From Pseudomonadales bacterium (lineage in GTDB: Bacteria; Pseudomonadota; Gammaproteobacteria; Pseudomonadales; Pseudohongiellaceae), in the NCBI GenBank assembly GCA_028279115.1, contig JANQSV010000347.1:1-42026 (forward strand): 42,026 nt of DNA, given 5' to 3'. A program made the translations under genes and the position numbers. Numbering within the stretch: position 1 is the stretch's first letter; every line of letters starts with the position of its first letter. The notes beneath the pieces are model-generated. The model made no database searches and was not told the DNA's origin. It saw nothing but the letters and a program-made list of their open reading frames with translations. Below, in pieces: positions 9,164-20,336 of this stretch.

Positions 9164-9364
9164 CTACTGAATCGACTCGTCGTCGAGATAGTCGGAACCG
9201 TATTCCATTTCGATGCGCTTGCTGTCCAGCCGTTCTTCCAGCCGCCGGCGCAATTCCAGAATGCGCACCTTGTCGCGGGCCGAGGACCTGGAGGCCGTCT
9301 CCGCTATCGGCTGTTGTTCGACCGGCTCAAGGCTGTCGTTGTCTTCCCATTCAGGTGTCTGCAT
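9164..9364 (-). CDS. Small acidic/charged protein immediately upstream of the Anbu gene
   Basis: 66 aa; stop codon 1 nt from the Anbu ATG; RRRLEERLDSKRIEMEYGSDYLDD helical tail, possibly PA3496-like (unverified). Confidence 0.6.
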   Translation of the reverse strand: MQTPEWEDNDSLEPVEQQPIAETASRSSARDKVRILELRRRLEERLDSKRIEMEYGSDYLDDESIQ

Positions 9365-9435
9365 GATTTGCCCCCCAAATCACCCAGGATCGTTCTCCTT
9401 TCCCCCTATATCGTGCCGTTGCGGGAAAAAATCAA

Positions 9436-11184
9436 CTATTTTGGTGACGAAATCGCGAGCCGGCGCAATTCGCGTTTGGCGATCTTGCCGGTGCCGGTGC
9501 GAGGCAATTGCTCGTGCTGGAAGCGAACAGCGCGCGGAATCTTGAATGCGGCGAGCCGTTCGGCGAGGAATTCGCCCAGTTGCGCCGTGTCGAGTTCCCG
9601 GTCCGGCTTGAGCATGACGGTGGCCGCGGGAACTTCGCCGAGGCGGTCGTCGGGAATGCCGTACACCGAGACTTCGTTCACCGCGGGATGTTCGCTGATT
9701 GCATATTCGACTTCCATGCAGGCGATGTTTTCGCCGCCGCGGATGACGATGTCCTTGGCCCGGTCCATGATGACCAGGAAGCCCAGCGGATCGAGTCTGC
9801 CGATATCGCCGGTGCGGAACCAGCCGTCCCGCAGGACCTCGGCGGTGGCTTCGGGCTGATTCCAGTAGCCCTTCATGACCGAGGGACCCTTGATGCAGAT
9901 CTCGCCGACCTCGTTCGTTCCGAGTTCGCGGCCTTCCCCGTCGACGATGCGCAGATCGGTGACCGGCGGAGTGGGACGGCCGGTGCTTTCGGGCCTGGAA
10001 GCGTAAAACTTGTAGCTGATGATCGCGCCGATGGCATTGGTTTCGGTGAGGCCGTAGCCAAGGCCGGCAATCGCCTCGGGCGGGAACTTCTCCAGCATCA
10101 TCGCCAGATGTTCCGGCGGCCGCGGCGCGCCGCCGCTTTGCACGCCGCGCAGACTGCTCAGGTCCGTGCGTTCGAAGTTTTCCGACACCATGATTTCCCA
10201 GGTCATGGTCGGCACGCCGTGAAATATAGAAATGCGCTCCCGCTCGATCAATTGCAGGGCCACTTCCGGGTCCCATTTGTACATCATCACGAACTTGCGC
10301 GGAGAGACGAAACTGATCAGGAACTGGGCGTGGCTCCCGGTCACGTGGAACAGGGGAACGTTGGCGAGGATGGCGGGCTGCCAATTCTCTCTGACCAGTT
10401 CGGTGTACAGGGTTTCGTTGGCCCCACGCACGAACATCCAGGTGTAAAGCGCGCTGATCACGGCGCGATGGCTCGAAAGCACGCCCTTGGGGTTGCCCGT
10501 CGAGCCCGAGGTATACATGAGCGTGGCGTCGTCCTCCGGCTGCACGTCGAATTCGCGCAACTCCGCGTCGCTGAGCGGCTCGTAACGCCGGAGCAACTCC
10601 TGGGTCTCACAAAAGCTTTCACAAGAGCTTTCACAAGAGTTTTCGGGCAGGCCGCTGCCGTCTTCGGGCTTGATCACGACGACATCGAGATTCGCGGCGG
10701 CCTCGCCGAGCAATTTCAGCCGCGGCGGGTCGACGAAGATCAGCTTGCTGCCGCTGTCGGAGATGAGGAATTCGAGTTCCCGCGCCGTGGACCAGGAATT
10801 GAGCGGGGCCGTGATCGCCCCGATCATGGTCGTCGCCATGTAGGCCAGGCACCATTCCGGGGAATTACGGGCGCAGATCGCGACCCGGTCGCCCTTGCCC
10901 ACCCGGTATTCCTCGCGCAACGCCCGCGCCAGCCGACGCGCCATGTCGAAGGTTTCGGCGAAGGTGTAGCGCTCGTCCAGATAGACGAGAAAGGTCTCGT
11001 CGGGCACCTGGCGGCTCAATTCGTATATTTCGCCGAGATTGCGCGGCGCCTTGCGGAAAACACGCAATTCGACGCCGTCGATTTCCTTCGTTTCAATTGC
11101 GAAAGGCGACTCGGGCGCCAGCATGCCCGCGGCGATTTCCTTCAGTTTTTCGAGGTCGGCGGCGATTTCCCGGTCGGTCAGCAT
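9436..11184 (-). CDS. Class I adenylate-forming enzyme / acyl-CoA synthetase
   Basis: LMYTSGSTGNPKGVLSSHRA (A3 motif), GYGLTETNAIG, GWFRTGDIGRLDPLGFLVIMDRAKDIVIRGGENI, LPRTGTGKIAKRELR. Confidence 0.95.
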   Translation of the reverse strand: MLTDREIAADLEKLKEIAAGMLAPESPFAIETKEIDGVELRVFRKAPRNLGEIYELSRQVPDETFLVYLDERYTFAETFDMARRLARALREEYRVGKGDRVAICARNSPEWCLAYMATTMIGAITAPLNSWSTARELEFLISDSGSKLIFVDPPRLKLLGEAAANLDVVVIKPEDGSGLPENSCESSCESFCETQELLRRYEPLSDAELREFDVQPEDDATLMYTSGSTGNPKGVLSSHRAVISALYTWMFVRGANETLYTELVRENWQPAILANVPLFHVTGSHAQFLISFVSPRKFVMMYKWDPEVALQLIERERISIFHGVPTMTWEIMVSENFERTDLSSLRGVQSGGAPRPPEHLAMMLEKFPPEAIAGLGYGLTETNAIGAIISYKFYASRPESTGRPTPPVTDLRIVDGEGRELGTNEVGEICIKGPSVMKGYWNQPEATAEVLRDGWFRTGDIGRLDPLGFLVIMDRAKDIVIRGGENIACMEVEYAISEHPAVNEVSVYGIPDDRLGEVPAATVMLKPDRELDTAQLGEFLAERLAAFKIPRAVRFQHEQLPRTGTGKIAKRELRRLAISSPK

Positions 11185-11190
11185 GGCGCT

Positions 11191-12186
11191 TCATTCGCTC
11201 TTCATTTCGAGAATCACCTTGCCGAGCGCGCGGCGTTCGGTAAACACGTTGAATGCCGAGACGTAATCCCGAAGCGGGTAGCGCTGGGTGATCAGCGGCT
11301 TGATCTTGCCTTGCCCGTACATGTCGAGCAGTTCGCGGAAGTTCCGTTCGTAGGTTTCAGGCTCTTCCTGGCGGAAACGGCCGAGGAAAACGCCGACCAT
11401 CGACGAACCCTTGAGCAGGGCCAGATTGGCCTTGTAGGCGGGAATCCGGCCGCTGGTGAAGCCGATCACGAGCAGGCGGCCGTTCCAGTTGATGCAGCGG
11501 CAACATTGGTCGAACAGGTCGCCACCGACCGGATCGTAGATGACATCCGCTCCCGCGCCGCCGGTCAGTTCCTTGACTTTCTCCTTGAATTCGCCGTCGC
11601 CACAGCCGTCACCATAGTTGACCAGTTCATCGGCGCCCAGTTTTTGCGCGAAGGCGAGTTTTTCCTCCGAGCCGGCAGCGGCGATCACCCTGGCGCCCAT
11701 GATCTTGCCGAGTTCCACCGCCGCCATGCCCACGCCGCCGCCGGCGCCGAGCACGAGCAGGGTTTCGCCGGGCTGCAATTGCGCGCGCTGCTTCAGCGCG
11801 TAATACGAAGTCGTGTAGACCATGGGAAAGGCCGCGGCGGTGGGGAAGTCCATATTGTCCGGAATCTTGCGCAGGCCTCGCGCCGGAACCGCGGCGAACT
11901 CGGCGAAGGCGCCGAGCCCGGGAGTCGCCATGACCCGGTCGCCGGCCTGGAATCCCGCGAGGCCCGCGCCGACTTCCCGGACGATGCCGGCGGCTTCCGA
12001 GCCGGGAATGAAGGGCATGTCCGGCTGGAACTGATACTTGCCGCGAATCTGCAGACTGTCGGGAAAGTTCAGCGAAGCGGCGTATATCTCTACCAGAGCC
12101 TCTTTTTCGCCTGCCGCAGGCTTGTCGATATCATTCAGCCTGAGGTTTTCAGGCGATCCGTGCGAATGACAGCGGACGGCAAGCAT
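11191..12186 (-). CDS. NADPH:quinone oxidoreductase family (zinc-independent MDR)
   Basis: FIPGSEAAGIVREVGAG, ETLLVLGAGGGVGMAAVELGKIMGARVIAAAGSEEKLAFAQKLGAD. Confidence 0.92.
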   Translation of the reverse strand: MLAVRCHSHGSPENLRLNDIDKPAAGEKEALVEIYAASLNFPDSLQIRGKYQFQPDMPFIPGSEAAGIVREVGAGLAGFQAGDRVMATPGLGAFAEFAAVPARGLRKIPDNMDFPTAAAFPMVYTTSYYALKQRAQLQPGETLLVLGAGGGVGMAAVELGKIMGARVIAAAGSEEKLAFAQKLGADELVNYGDGCGDGEFKEKVKELTGGAGADVIYDPVGGDLFDQCCRCINWNGRLLVIGFTSGRIPAYKANLALLKGSSMVGVFLGRFRQEEPETYERNFRELLDMYGQGKIKPLITQRYPLRDYVSAFNVFTERRALGKVILEMKSE

Positions 12187-12335
12187 GGCGGATCTCCGAC
12201 AAAAACTCGTGCGGATTCAAGCATGAATGAAGGGCAACTTCAAACCGTGGTCGGGTCGCTTGCGAAAACGCTGGAACAAGGGTTATTTTCCCAACCCGGA
12301 CTTCCGCGGGACTTGCCGATGATGGCGGCGCGCAC

Positions 12336-13028
12336 ATGAATGAAACAGCAAAAACCGCGAAAGAGAATCGGCGGCGGGAATACTTGACGCTGATGGGAAT
12401 ACAGCCCTGGTACGCCAAAGTGGTGTTTGAAAACGCCAGACTTTCACCGGTTTATCCGGAATTATCCGAAACCGGGGCGCCGGAGCAGCCAACGTCTGTG
12501 GAGGAAGGCGAGCCACCACCGGTGCGGGAAGCGGCTCCGGAGTCGAAATCCAAGCCGACGCCGGTACGGGAATCTGCGACCGCTGTCGTGCGCAAGCCGC
12601 TGCATTATCTGCGCGTCGACGATTCACTGGCCCTGCTTACGGAAGACGGATGGGACGGCGCGGACGGCGCGGAATGCCGCGAGTTGCTGGCGAATATTTT
12701 GAAGGCGCTGGGCAAGGCGCTCGACGGCGCCGCCGCGGGTGAACTTGCGCACCTGAATCGCGAGTCCCTTGCTGCGAACGCGGGGCGGAGCGGCTTGCTG
12801 CAAGATCTGTGCGAGCGCGACGGCTGCGGGAATCTGCTGGTTTTCGCGTTTAACGGCAACGAGCTCTTCCCCGATGTTTCCGCGTCAGTCGCGGACTTCG
12901 CCGCCAGGATCGGCGGAATTTCCTTGCGCGTCACCGTAACTCGCGGCTTGCGCGAAATGCTCGCCTTTCCAGACCTGAAAAAGTACTGCTGGCGGGATTT
13001 GCAGCGCTTGCGGAAGCGGCTGCGCTGA
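12336..13028 (+). CDS. Hypothetical protein; N-terminus possibly HolD (DNA pol III psi)-like
   Basis: REYLTLMGIQPWYAKVVFENARLSP N-terminal segment followed by a low-complexity Pro/Glu linker and a globular C-terminus; family call tentative. Confidence 0.6.
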   Translation: MNETAKTAKENRRREYLTLMGIQPWYAKVVFENARLSPVYPELSETGAPEQPTSVEEGEPPPVREAAPESKSKPTPVRESATAVVRKPLHYLRVDDSLALLTEDGWDGADGAECRELLANILKALGKALDGAAAGELAHLNRESLAANAGRSGLLQDLCERDGCGNLLVFAFNGNELFPDVSASVADFAARIGGISLRVTVTRGLREMLAFPDLKKYCWRDLQRLRKRLR

Positions 13029-13031
13029 CTG

Positions 13032-13277
13032 TCAGGACCGCAGATGCCTGATGAGGCGTATCGCCACGGCGATCAGCAACTTGCACAAGGCCACGGCGCA
13101 GAAAGCGACGAGGGCGAGCCCGGCGAGCATGACGAGCACGGCGAGCAGGAGGCGCAGCAATTCGCCGGTGGAAATCTCCTGCCACATCGACAGACCCCAC
13201 AGGCTCGCGGCGCCGATGGCTATGCCGGCAAGAGCGGCGGAAATCTTCTTGTTGATCTTGAGCAGCGAGAAGATCAT
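13032..13277 (-). CDS. Small two-TM membrane protein, overlapping hisC stop
   Basis: 81 aa with two hydrophobic segments; start overlaps hisC end by 4 bp (translationally coupled arrangement). Confidence 0.65.
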   Translation of the reverse strand: MIFSLLKINKKISAALAGIAIGAASLWGLSMWQEISTGELLRLLLAVLVMLAGLALVAFCAVALCKLLIAVAIRLIRHLRS

Positions 13278-14356
13278 TGCAGGATGTCCCGCAGTTTATC
13301 GATGAGAATTTCGTTGTCGGTTTCACTGCCGACGGTGATCCGCAGCCGGTTGTCGAGCCGGGGCTGGTCGAAGTGGCGGACGAGAACTCCGCGCTCCTTC
13401 AGGGCCTGGTAAAGATCCACCGCGCCGATGGCGGCGGGAATCGCAGCCAGCAGGAAATTGCTCTGGCTGGGCAGGGTATCGATTCCCAATCCGGCAAGTT
13501 CGCCGCGCAGCCATTCGCGGGACCGCCGGACCCGCGCCCAGGTCTGCGCGGCTGCGTCCCGCGATTCCAGCGCCGCCCTGGCCAGCTGCTGGGAAATATG
13601 GTCGGTGTTGTAACTGTCCCTGGTCTTGGCGGCCATCGGATGGATCAGGTCGGGTGGGCCGATGCCGTAGCCGAAGCGCAATCCGGCGAGAGAATATCCC
13701 TTGCTCAAGGTGCGCAGGATCAGCACGTTGTCGAGTTCGCGCGCGAGCGGCATCGAGTCGTATGCCAATTCGGGATCGATGAAATCGGCATAGGCTTCGT
13801 CGAGCACCAGTATGCCTTCGAATTCCCGCGCCAGACCGCGCAGCCAGTCCGCCGGCAGCAAGCCGCCGGTCGGCGCGTGCGGATTGACGAGAACGAGCAT
13901 TTTCACGGCTTCTTCGCGCAATATGGCCGGCATGTCGTCCGGCATCTCCCAGGCGCCGTTCAGGGGTATTTCCAGCAGCTTGCAGCCGGCGATCTCGGCG
14001 AGTACGGGATAGAGTGAATAACTCGGCTGCATTACCGCCAGCGTTTCGCTGGAATCGACGAAGGTGGTGAGCAGCAGGCGCAGGAGTTCGTCGCCGCCGT
14101 TTACGGCGAGAATGCTCTCGGGGTCGAGGCCGTGGATCAGTCCGGCGAGGGTGCGGAAATCGTCGGCCAGGGGAGAGGGGTAACGCCGCAGATCGGCGCC
14201 TTTGATGGCGCGCAGGGCTTCGGTGACGGCGGTCGGCGGCGGGTAGGGGTTCTCGTTGGTATTGAGCTTGACGATTTCCGGTGAATCCGGCTGTTCGCCC
14301 GGGGTGTAGCCCCGCATTCGCGAGATGTTTTTTCGTTCGAATGACATGAGGTTCAT
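13274..14356 (-). CDS. hisC: Histidinol-phosphate aminotransferase
   Basis: VKLNTNENPYPPP, RYPSPLADDFRTL, NGGDELLRLLL, VLDEAYADFID, LRTLSKGYSLAGLRFGY. Confidence 0.93.
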   Translation of the reverse strand: MNLMSFERKNISRMRGYTPGEQPDSPEIVKLNTNENPYPPPTAVTEALRAIKGADLRRYPSPLADDFRTLAGLIHGLDPESILAVNGGDELLRLLLTTFVDSSETLAVMQPSYSLYPVLAEIAGCKLLEIPLNGAWEMPDDMPAILREEAVKMLVLVNPHAPTGGLLPADWLRGLAREFEGILVLDEAYADFIDPELAYDSMPLARELDNVLILRTLSKGYSLAGLRFGYGIGPPDLIHPMAAKTRDSYNTDHISQQLARAALESRDAAAQTWARVRRSREWLRGELAGLGIDTLPSQSNFLLAAIPAAIGAVDLYQALKERGVLVRHFDQPRLDNRLRITVGSETDNEILIDKLRDILQ

Positions 14357-14467
14357 CGTATCCCGATATTACTGCAAGAATGATCGGTTCGTTATGACTG
14401 GAAAATTCCAATAAAAACAGGAGGCAACAAGGGCCACTATTCGACAAGTTCGCTCAAAGACGGAAAT

Positions 14468-14680
14468 TTATGCACAAAAATTACGCGCCGGTCACAAAAC
14501 ACTGACAATAGCAGTTTTATTTTTTTTCTTGATCGGTTCAGAAGATTTAAGTTTTTGAAAAATATGGACATTTCATGTTGATCAAATTTTGAGCAATTTC
14601 ATGCGAATTCCCATTCCTACAGCATTCCCGGCCCGCCGCCTGAAATTATTCACCGAGTTATCCACAGATTCTGTGAATAA
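14468..14680. promoter_or_regulatory. DnaA-box cluster flanking an AT-rich segment
   Basis: TTATGCACA (14468-14476), TTATTCACC (14646-14654, 1 mismatch to TTWTNCACA), TTATCCACA (14658-14666), TGTGAATAA (14672-14680, reverse TTATTCACA); 14511-14600 about 27% GC by manual count. Confidence 0.6.
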
Positions 14681-14809
14681 GGCTCGAACCGGACAGCAGC
14701 TTAACTATAGTGTTCCAGAGCTCATCTGGCCAGCGGCGGACGGGGCGCTCAAGCGGGCCGGGGGCGTTTTGTGGTATCTTTGCGCCTCCACGTCACCAAA
14801 AGGTCGCCG

Positions 14810-15445
14810 ATGATCGAACTGACAGGAGAAGTGCCTTTCCTGTGGCGACTTTGCGCGAACGAGGACAAGGGATCGTATTCGGTCGCCATGGTAGTGCCCG
14901 GCCCCGATGATTCCGAATCCTTCGATCTCACCATAGAAACGGGCATCCTCAGACTCACCGCCGACCCGGACGTCTCAGGCAACGAAGAGATTCTGGAGTG
15001 GAACCAGAACGATCTCGATCTGTTCCTGCGTCTGATCAATCAGCGCAAGATCGGCCGCATCACCGACCAGCCCGATACCGTGCGCCTGGACCTGACCGAT
15101 CCTGAAGTCATCGAGATCATACACATCGTCGCCGCCGCGGGATTCGGATTCCCTTACCTGCCTGTCGGCGTGCTCAAGGACGCCACCGGGGAGTTTCCGC
15201 GCTTCGAGGCCGTGGTCGGCAGTCTCGCCTCGCTCAACACCGTCAGCGGCTTCAAATCCTGCGTCGTCGTCGAAGCCGCCGAGGAGGAAGTCGCCTGCGT
15301 ACTGCTCGACGATCTGCCGGTCGGAGGCGGGGAGGGCGAGGAAAGCCTGTGCCGCAACGACCTGCTCGTGGTGGGGCGCACGGATCTGCTGCACCCCTCG
15401 TTCGCCCAGACGGAAGTCCGGCCGGAATCGGCAACGATTCACTGA
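14810..15445 (+). CDS. Conserved hypothetical protein
   Basis: ORF open from 14771; ATG at 14810 in frame gives 211 aa (MIELTGEVPFLWRLCANEDKGSYSVAMVV...). Confidence 0.65.
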   Translation: MIELTGEVPFLWRLCANEDKGSYSVAMVVPGPDDSESFDLTIETGILRLTADPDVSGNEEILEWNQNDLDLFLRLINQRKIGRITDQPDTVRLDLTDPEVIEIIHIVAAAGFGFPYLPVGVLKDATGEFPRFEAVVGSLASLNTVSGFKSCVVVEAAEEEVACVLLDDLPVGGGEGEESLCRNDLLVVGRTDLLHPSFAQTEVRPESATIH

Positions 15446-15456
15446 TTTTCCCGCTT

Positions 15457-16620
15457 TCAGCTTCGCTGGTTGAAACGGCGTCCCACCAGGGCGGATGCGA
15501 TGTTTATTTTCTGGATATCGATGGCGCCGCCCGCGATGCCCCAGCCCCAGCCGTCGCGCAATTTCTGTTCGATGGGAAACTCCCGCGAATAGCCGTAGCC
15601 CCCCATCAATTGCATCGCCTTGCCCGTTACTTCCCGCACGGCCTCGTTGGCGAAGCATTTGGCGATGGAACTGTCGGCCAGTGAGGGCAGCTTGCTTTCG
15701 GCGCCGGTGACGGCGCGATAGAGCAGCAGGCGCGCAGCATCAAGTTTCATCTTCATTTCCGCAAGATGGATCTGTACCGCCTGGAAGTCGACCAGCGGCT
15801 TGCCGAACTGTTCGCGCTGCTGGCAGTAATCGAGCACGTAGTCGAACGCCGATTGCCCCACGGCGAGCGACATCGTGGTATTGCCGCAGCGTTCCAGATC
15901 AAAGGCTTCCATGAGCCGGCGAAAACCGCCGGCGGGAACAAGCACATCGGCCGGGTCGATCCCGACCTCATCGAAATGCATGTCCGCGCTATATACGCCG
16001 CGAAAGCCGAGATGGTGGTCGCGCTTGCCGAATCCGAAGCCGGGCGCGCCCTTGTGTACTAGAACCGCGCCGATGCCGCGGGCGCCGGGTTCGTCCGACA
16101 TACGGCAATAAACGAGGTAGACGTCGGCATGCCCGGCCCCCGAACACCAGCGTTTCGTGCCGTTGAGAAGCAACTTCCCGTCCTTTTCGCGCAGCCGCGT
16201 GTTCAGATCGGTGAGCGCCGAGCCGGCATCGGGCTCGGACATTGAAACCGCAACGACGATCTCCCCGGAACAAACCCGCGGCAGCACCTGCCGCCGCATC
16301 TCCTCACTCCCGAAATGCGCAATGGCAAGCGTCGGCCCAAAACAGGATTCAAAGATTGGAAAGGCAACTGCAATGGAAACACTGGCAATCTCCTCCAGCA
16401 CCAGCACCGCGTCAAGATGACTGAGCCCGGCCCCACCGTATTCCTTCCCGAGGTTCACCCCAAGATAACCAAGTTCGGCAAACCGCCTCCGCAACTCGAC
16501 ACCCGGCGGCTCATCGCTACGCTCAATCTCCGCCGCAATCTCAGGCAACTCCCCCCGCGCAAACCGCCGCACCGATTTCTGCAGCGCCAACTGCTCCTCA
16601 CTCAACCGAAAATCCACCAC
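15457..16620 (-). CDS. Acyl-CoA dehydrogenase
   Basis: EIVVAVSMSEPDAGSALTDLNT, KRWCSGAGHADVYLVYCR, QREQFGKPLVDFQAVQIHLAEM, QLMGGYGYSREFPIEQKLRD. Confidence 0.95.
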   Translation of the reverse strand: MVDFRLSEEQLALQKSVRRFARGELPEIAAEIERSDEPPGVELRRRFAELGYLGVNLGKEYGGAGLSHLDAVLVLEEIASVSIAVAFPIFESCFGPTLAIAHFGSEEMRRQVLPRVCSGEIVVAVSMSEPDAGSALTDLNTRLREKDGKLLLNGTKRWCSGAGHADVYLVYCRMSDEPGARGIGAVLVHKGAPGFGFGKRDHHLGFRGVYSADMHFDEVGIDPADVLVPAGGFRRLMEAFDLERCGNTTMSLAVGQSAFDYVLDYCQQREQFGKPLVDFQAVQIHLAEMKMKLDAARLLLYRAVTGAESKLPSLADSSIAKCFANEAVREVTGKAMQLMGGYGYSREFPIEQKLRDGWGWGIAGGAIDIQKINIASALVGRRFNQRS

Positions 16621-16724
16621 CAGCCTCCCGCAGCATCTACGAACTCCGCGATTCTATCAGGCTCTCCCAAGAACAATGTGCCGTCGGCCCCGCACAACGT
16701 TAGTCCTAAAAACCAAATCCAACG

Positions 16725-16974
16725 AGATTCTGCGACTCCGCTTCGCTCCGCGCAGAATGACAACTCTGCGTGCCGCACAATGTGAGTCGCCGACGGGCGG
16801 GGTGTGGGTTTTGCGGGCGTGCGAGGCAGGACGGTTTATGGGGTTCCGTAGAGTAGTAACGGGTCGGGGTTTTGCGGGCGTGCGAGGCAGGACGCCGAGC
16901 CCGAAGCCTCCAGGGATGGATTTACGGCGTCCGCAAAACCCACACCCCGCCCGTCGGCGACGGATCGAAGCCAC
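16725..16974. repeat. Repeat mosaic upstream of prfC: family C head (16725-16762) plus large family A inverted repeat (arms 16786-16819 / 16928-16961) with internal 28-bp direct repeat
   Basis: Arms GTCGCCGACGGGCGGGGTGTGGGTTTTGCGGGCG and CGTCCGCAAAACCCACACCCCGCCCGTCGGCGAC complementary at 33/34; GGGTTTTGCGGGCGTGCGAGGCAGGACG at 16806-16833 and 16867-16894. Confidence 0.88.
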
Positions 16975-16979
16975 CACAC

Positions 16980-16988
16980 TGCTATAAT
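16980..16988 (+). promoter_or_regulatory. Candidate extended -10 promoter for prfC
   Basis: TGCTATAAT (TGnTATAAT) 32 nt before the prfC ATG; no convincing -35 box. Confidence 0.4.
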
Positions 16989-17020
16989 CCCGCGCCTGAC
17001 GATCCAGTCCCCACCCGCAT

Positions 17021-19718
<2,698 letters not shown>

Positions 19719-19750
19719 ATTCCCGCACAATGACCCAGCTTCGCCATAGA

Positions 19751-19882
19751 GATTCTGCGACAAAATGGCAGGATTGCCATTTTGGACGGCGCGCAGCGCT
19801 GCCCCGCAGGGGCGAAGGGCATGGATGCCCTGAGTCACTCCGCTTCGCTCCGCGCCAGCCGGCGGTGACGGATCGAGGCCAC
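19751..19882. repeat. Family C mosaic repeat followed by family A motif, between tgt and yajC
   Basis: AAAATGGCA-GGAT-TGCCATTTT hairpin (19762-19783), GCCCC-GCA-GGGGC, GGGCAT-GG-ATGCCC, then GGTGACGGATCGAGGCCAC (19864-19882); reverse complement matches 38011-38114. Confidence 0.8.
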
Positions 19883-19966
19883 GTATCCCGACTCCCGCAC
19901 TTGAGAAATTGCCCTTTGAAACATAACATTCCCCACTGACTAGGAAATCGACCGAGAGTTATTCCG

Positions 19967-20293
19967 ATGAACCTGCTTTTCAGCACCGCCCACGCCCAGG
20001 AAGCGGCGCAACAACCCTCCATGACCTTCAACTTCATCCTGTTCGGCGGCATGATCCTGCTGTTCTGGCTGTTTCTGATCCGGCCCCAGTCGAAGCGCGC
20101 GAAAGAACATCGCGAACTCGTCGCGAGCATTTCCAAGGGTGACGAGGTGATGACCTCCGGCGGTCTGCTCGGCAAAGTCACCAAGGTAAGCGGCGACTAT
20201 ATGGCGATTCAGGTGGCGGACGGCGTGGAGATCAAGTTGCAAAAGTCATCGGTCGCCGCCACATTGCCTAAAGGCACACTTGAGCAGATTTGA
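19967..20293 (+). CDS. yajC: Preprotein translocase subunit YajC
   Basis: FILFGGMILLFWLFLIRPQSKRAKEHRELVASISKGDEVMTSGGLLGKV. Confidence 0.95.
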   Translation: MNLLFSTAHAQEAAQQPSMTFNFILFGGMILLFWLFLIRPQSKRAKEHRELVASISKGDEVMTSGGLLGKVTKVSGDYMAIQVADGVEIKLQKSSVAATLPKGTLEQI

Positions 20294-20336
20294 TGATCGA
20301 CGCTGAATCCGGAGACTCAAGGGGAACATACTCATC

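Noticed and set aside
9508-12339. 943-aa plus-strand ORF spanning the acyl-CoA synthetase and oxidoreductase genes
   Set aside because: Antisense shadow of two clearly recognisable minus-strand enzymes; His/Arg/Gln-rich artefactual composition
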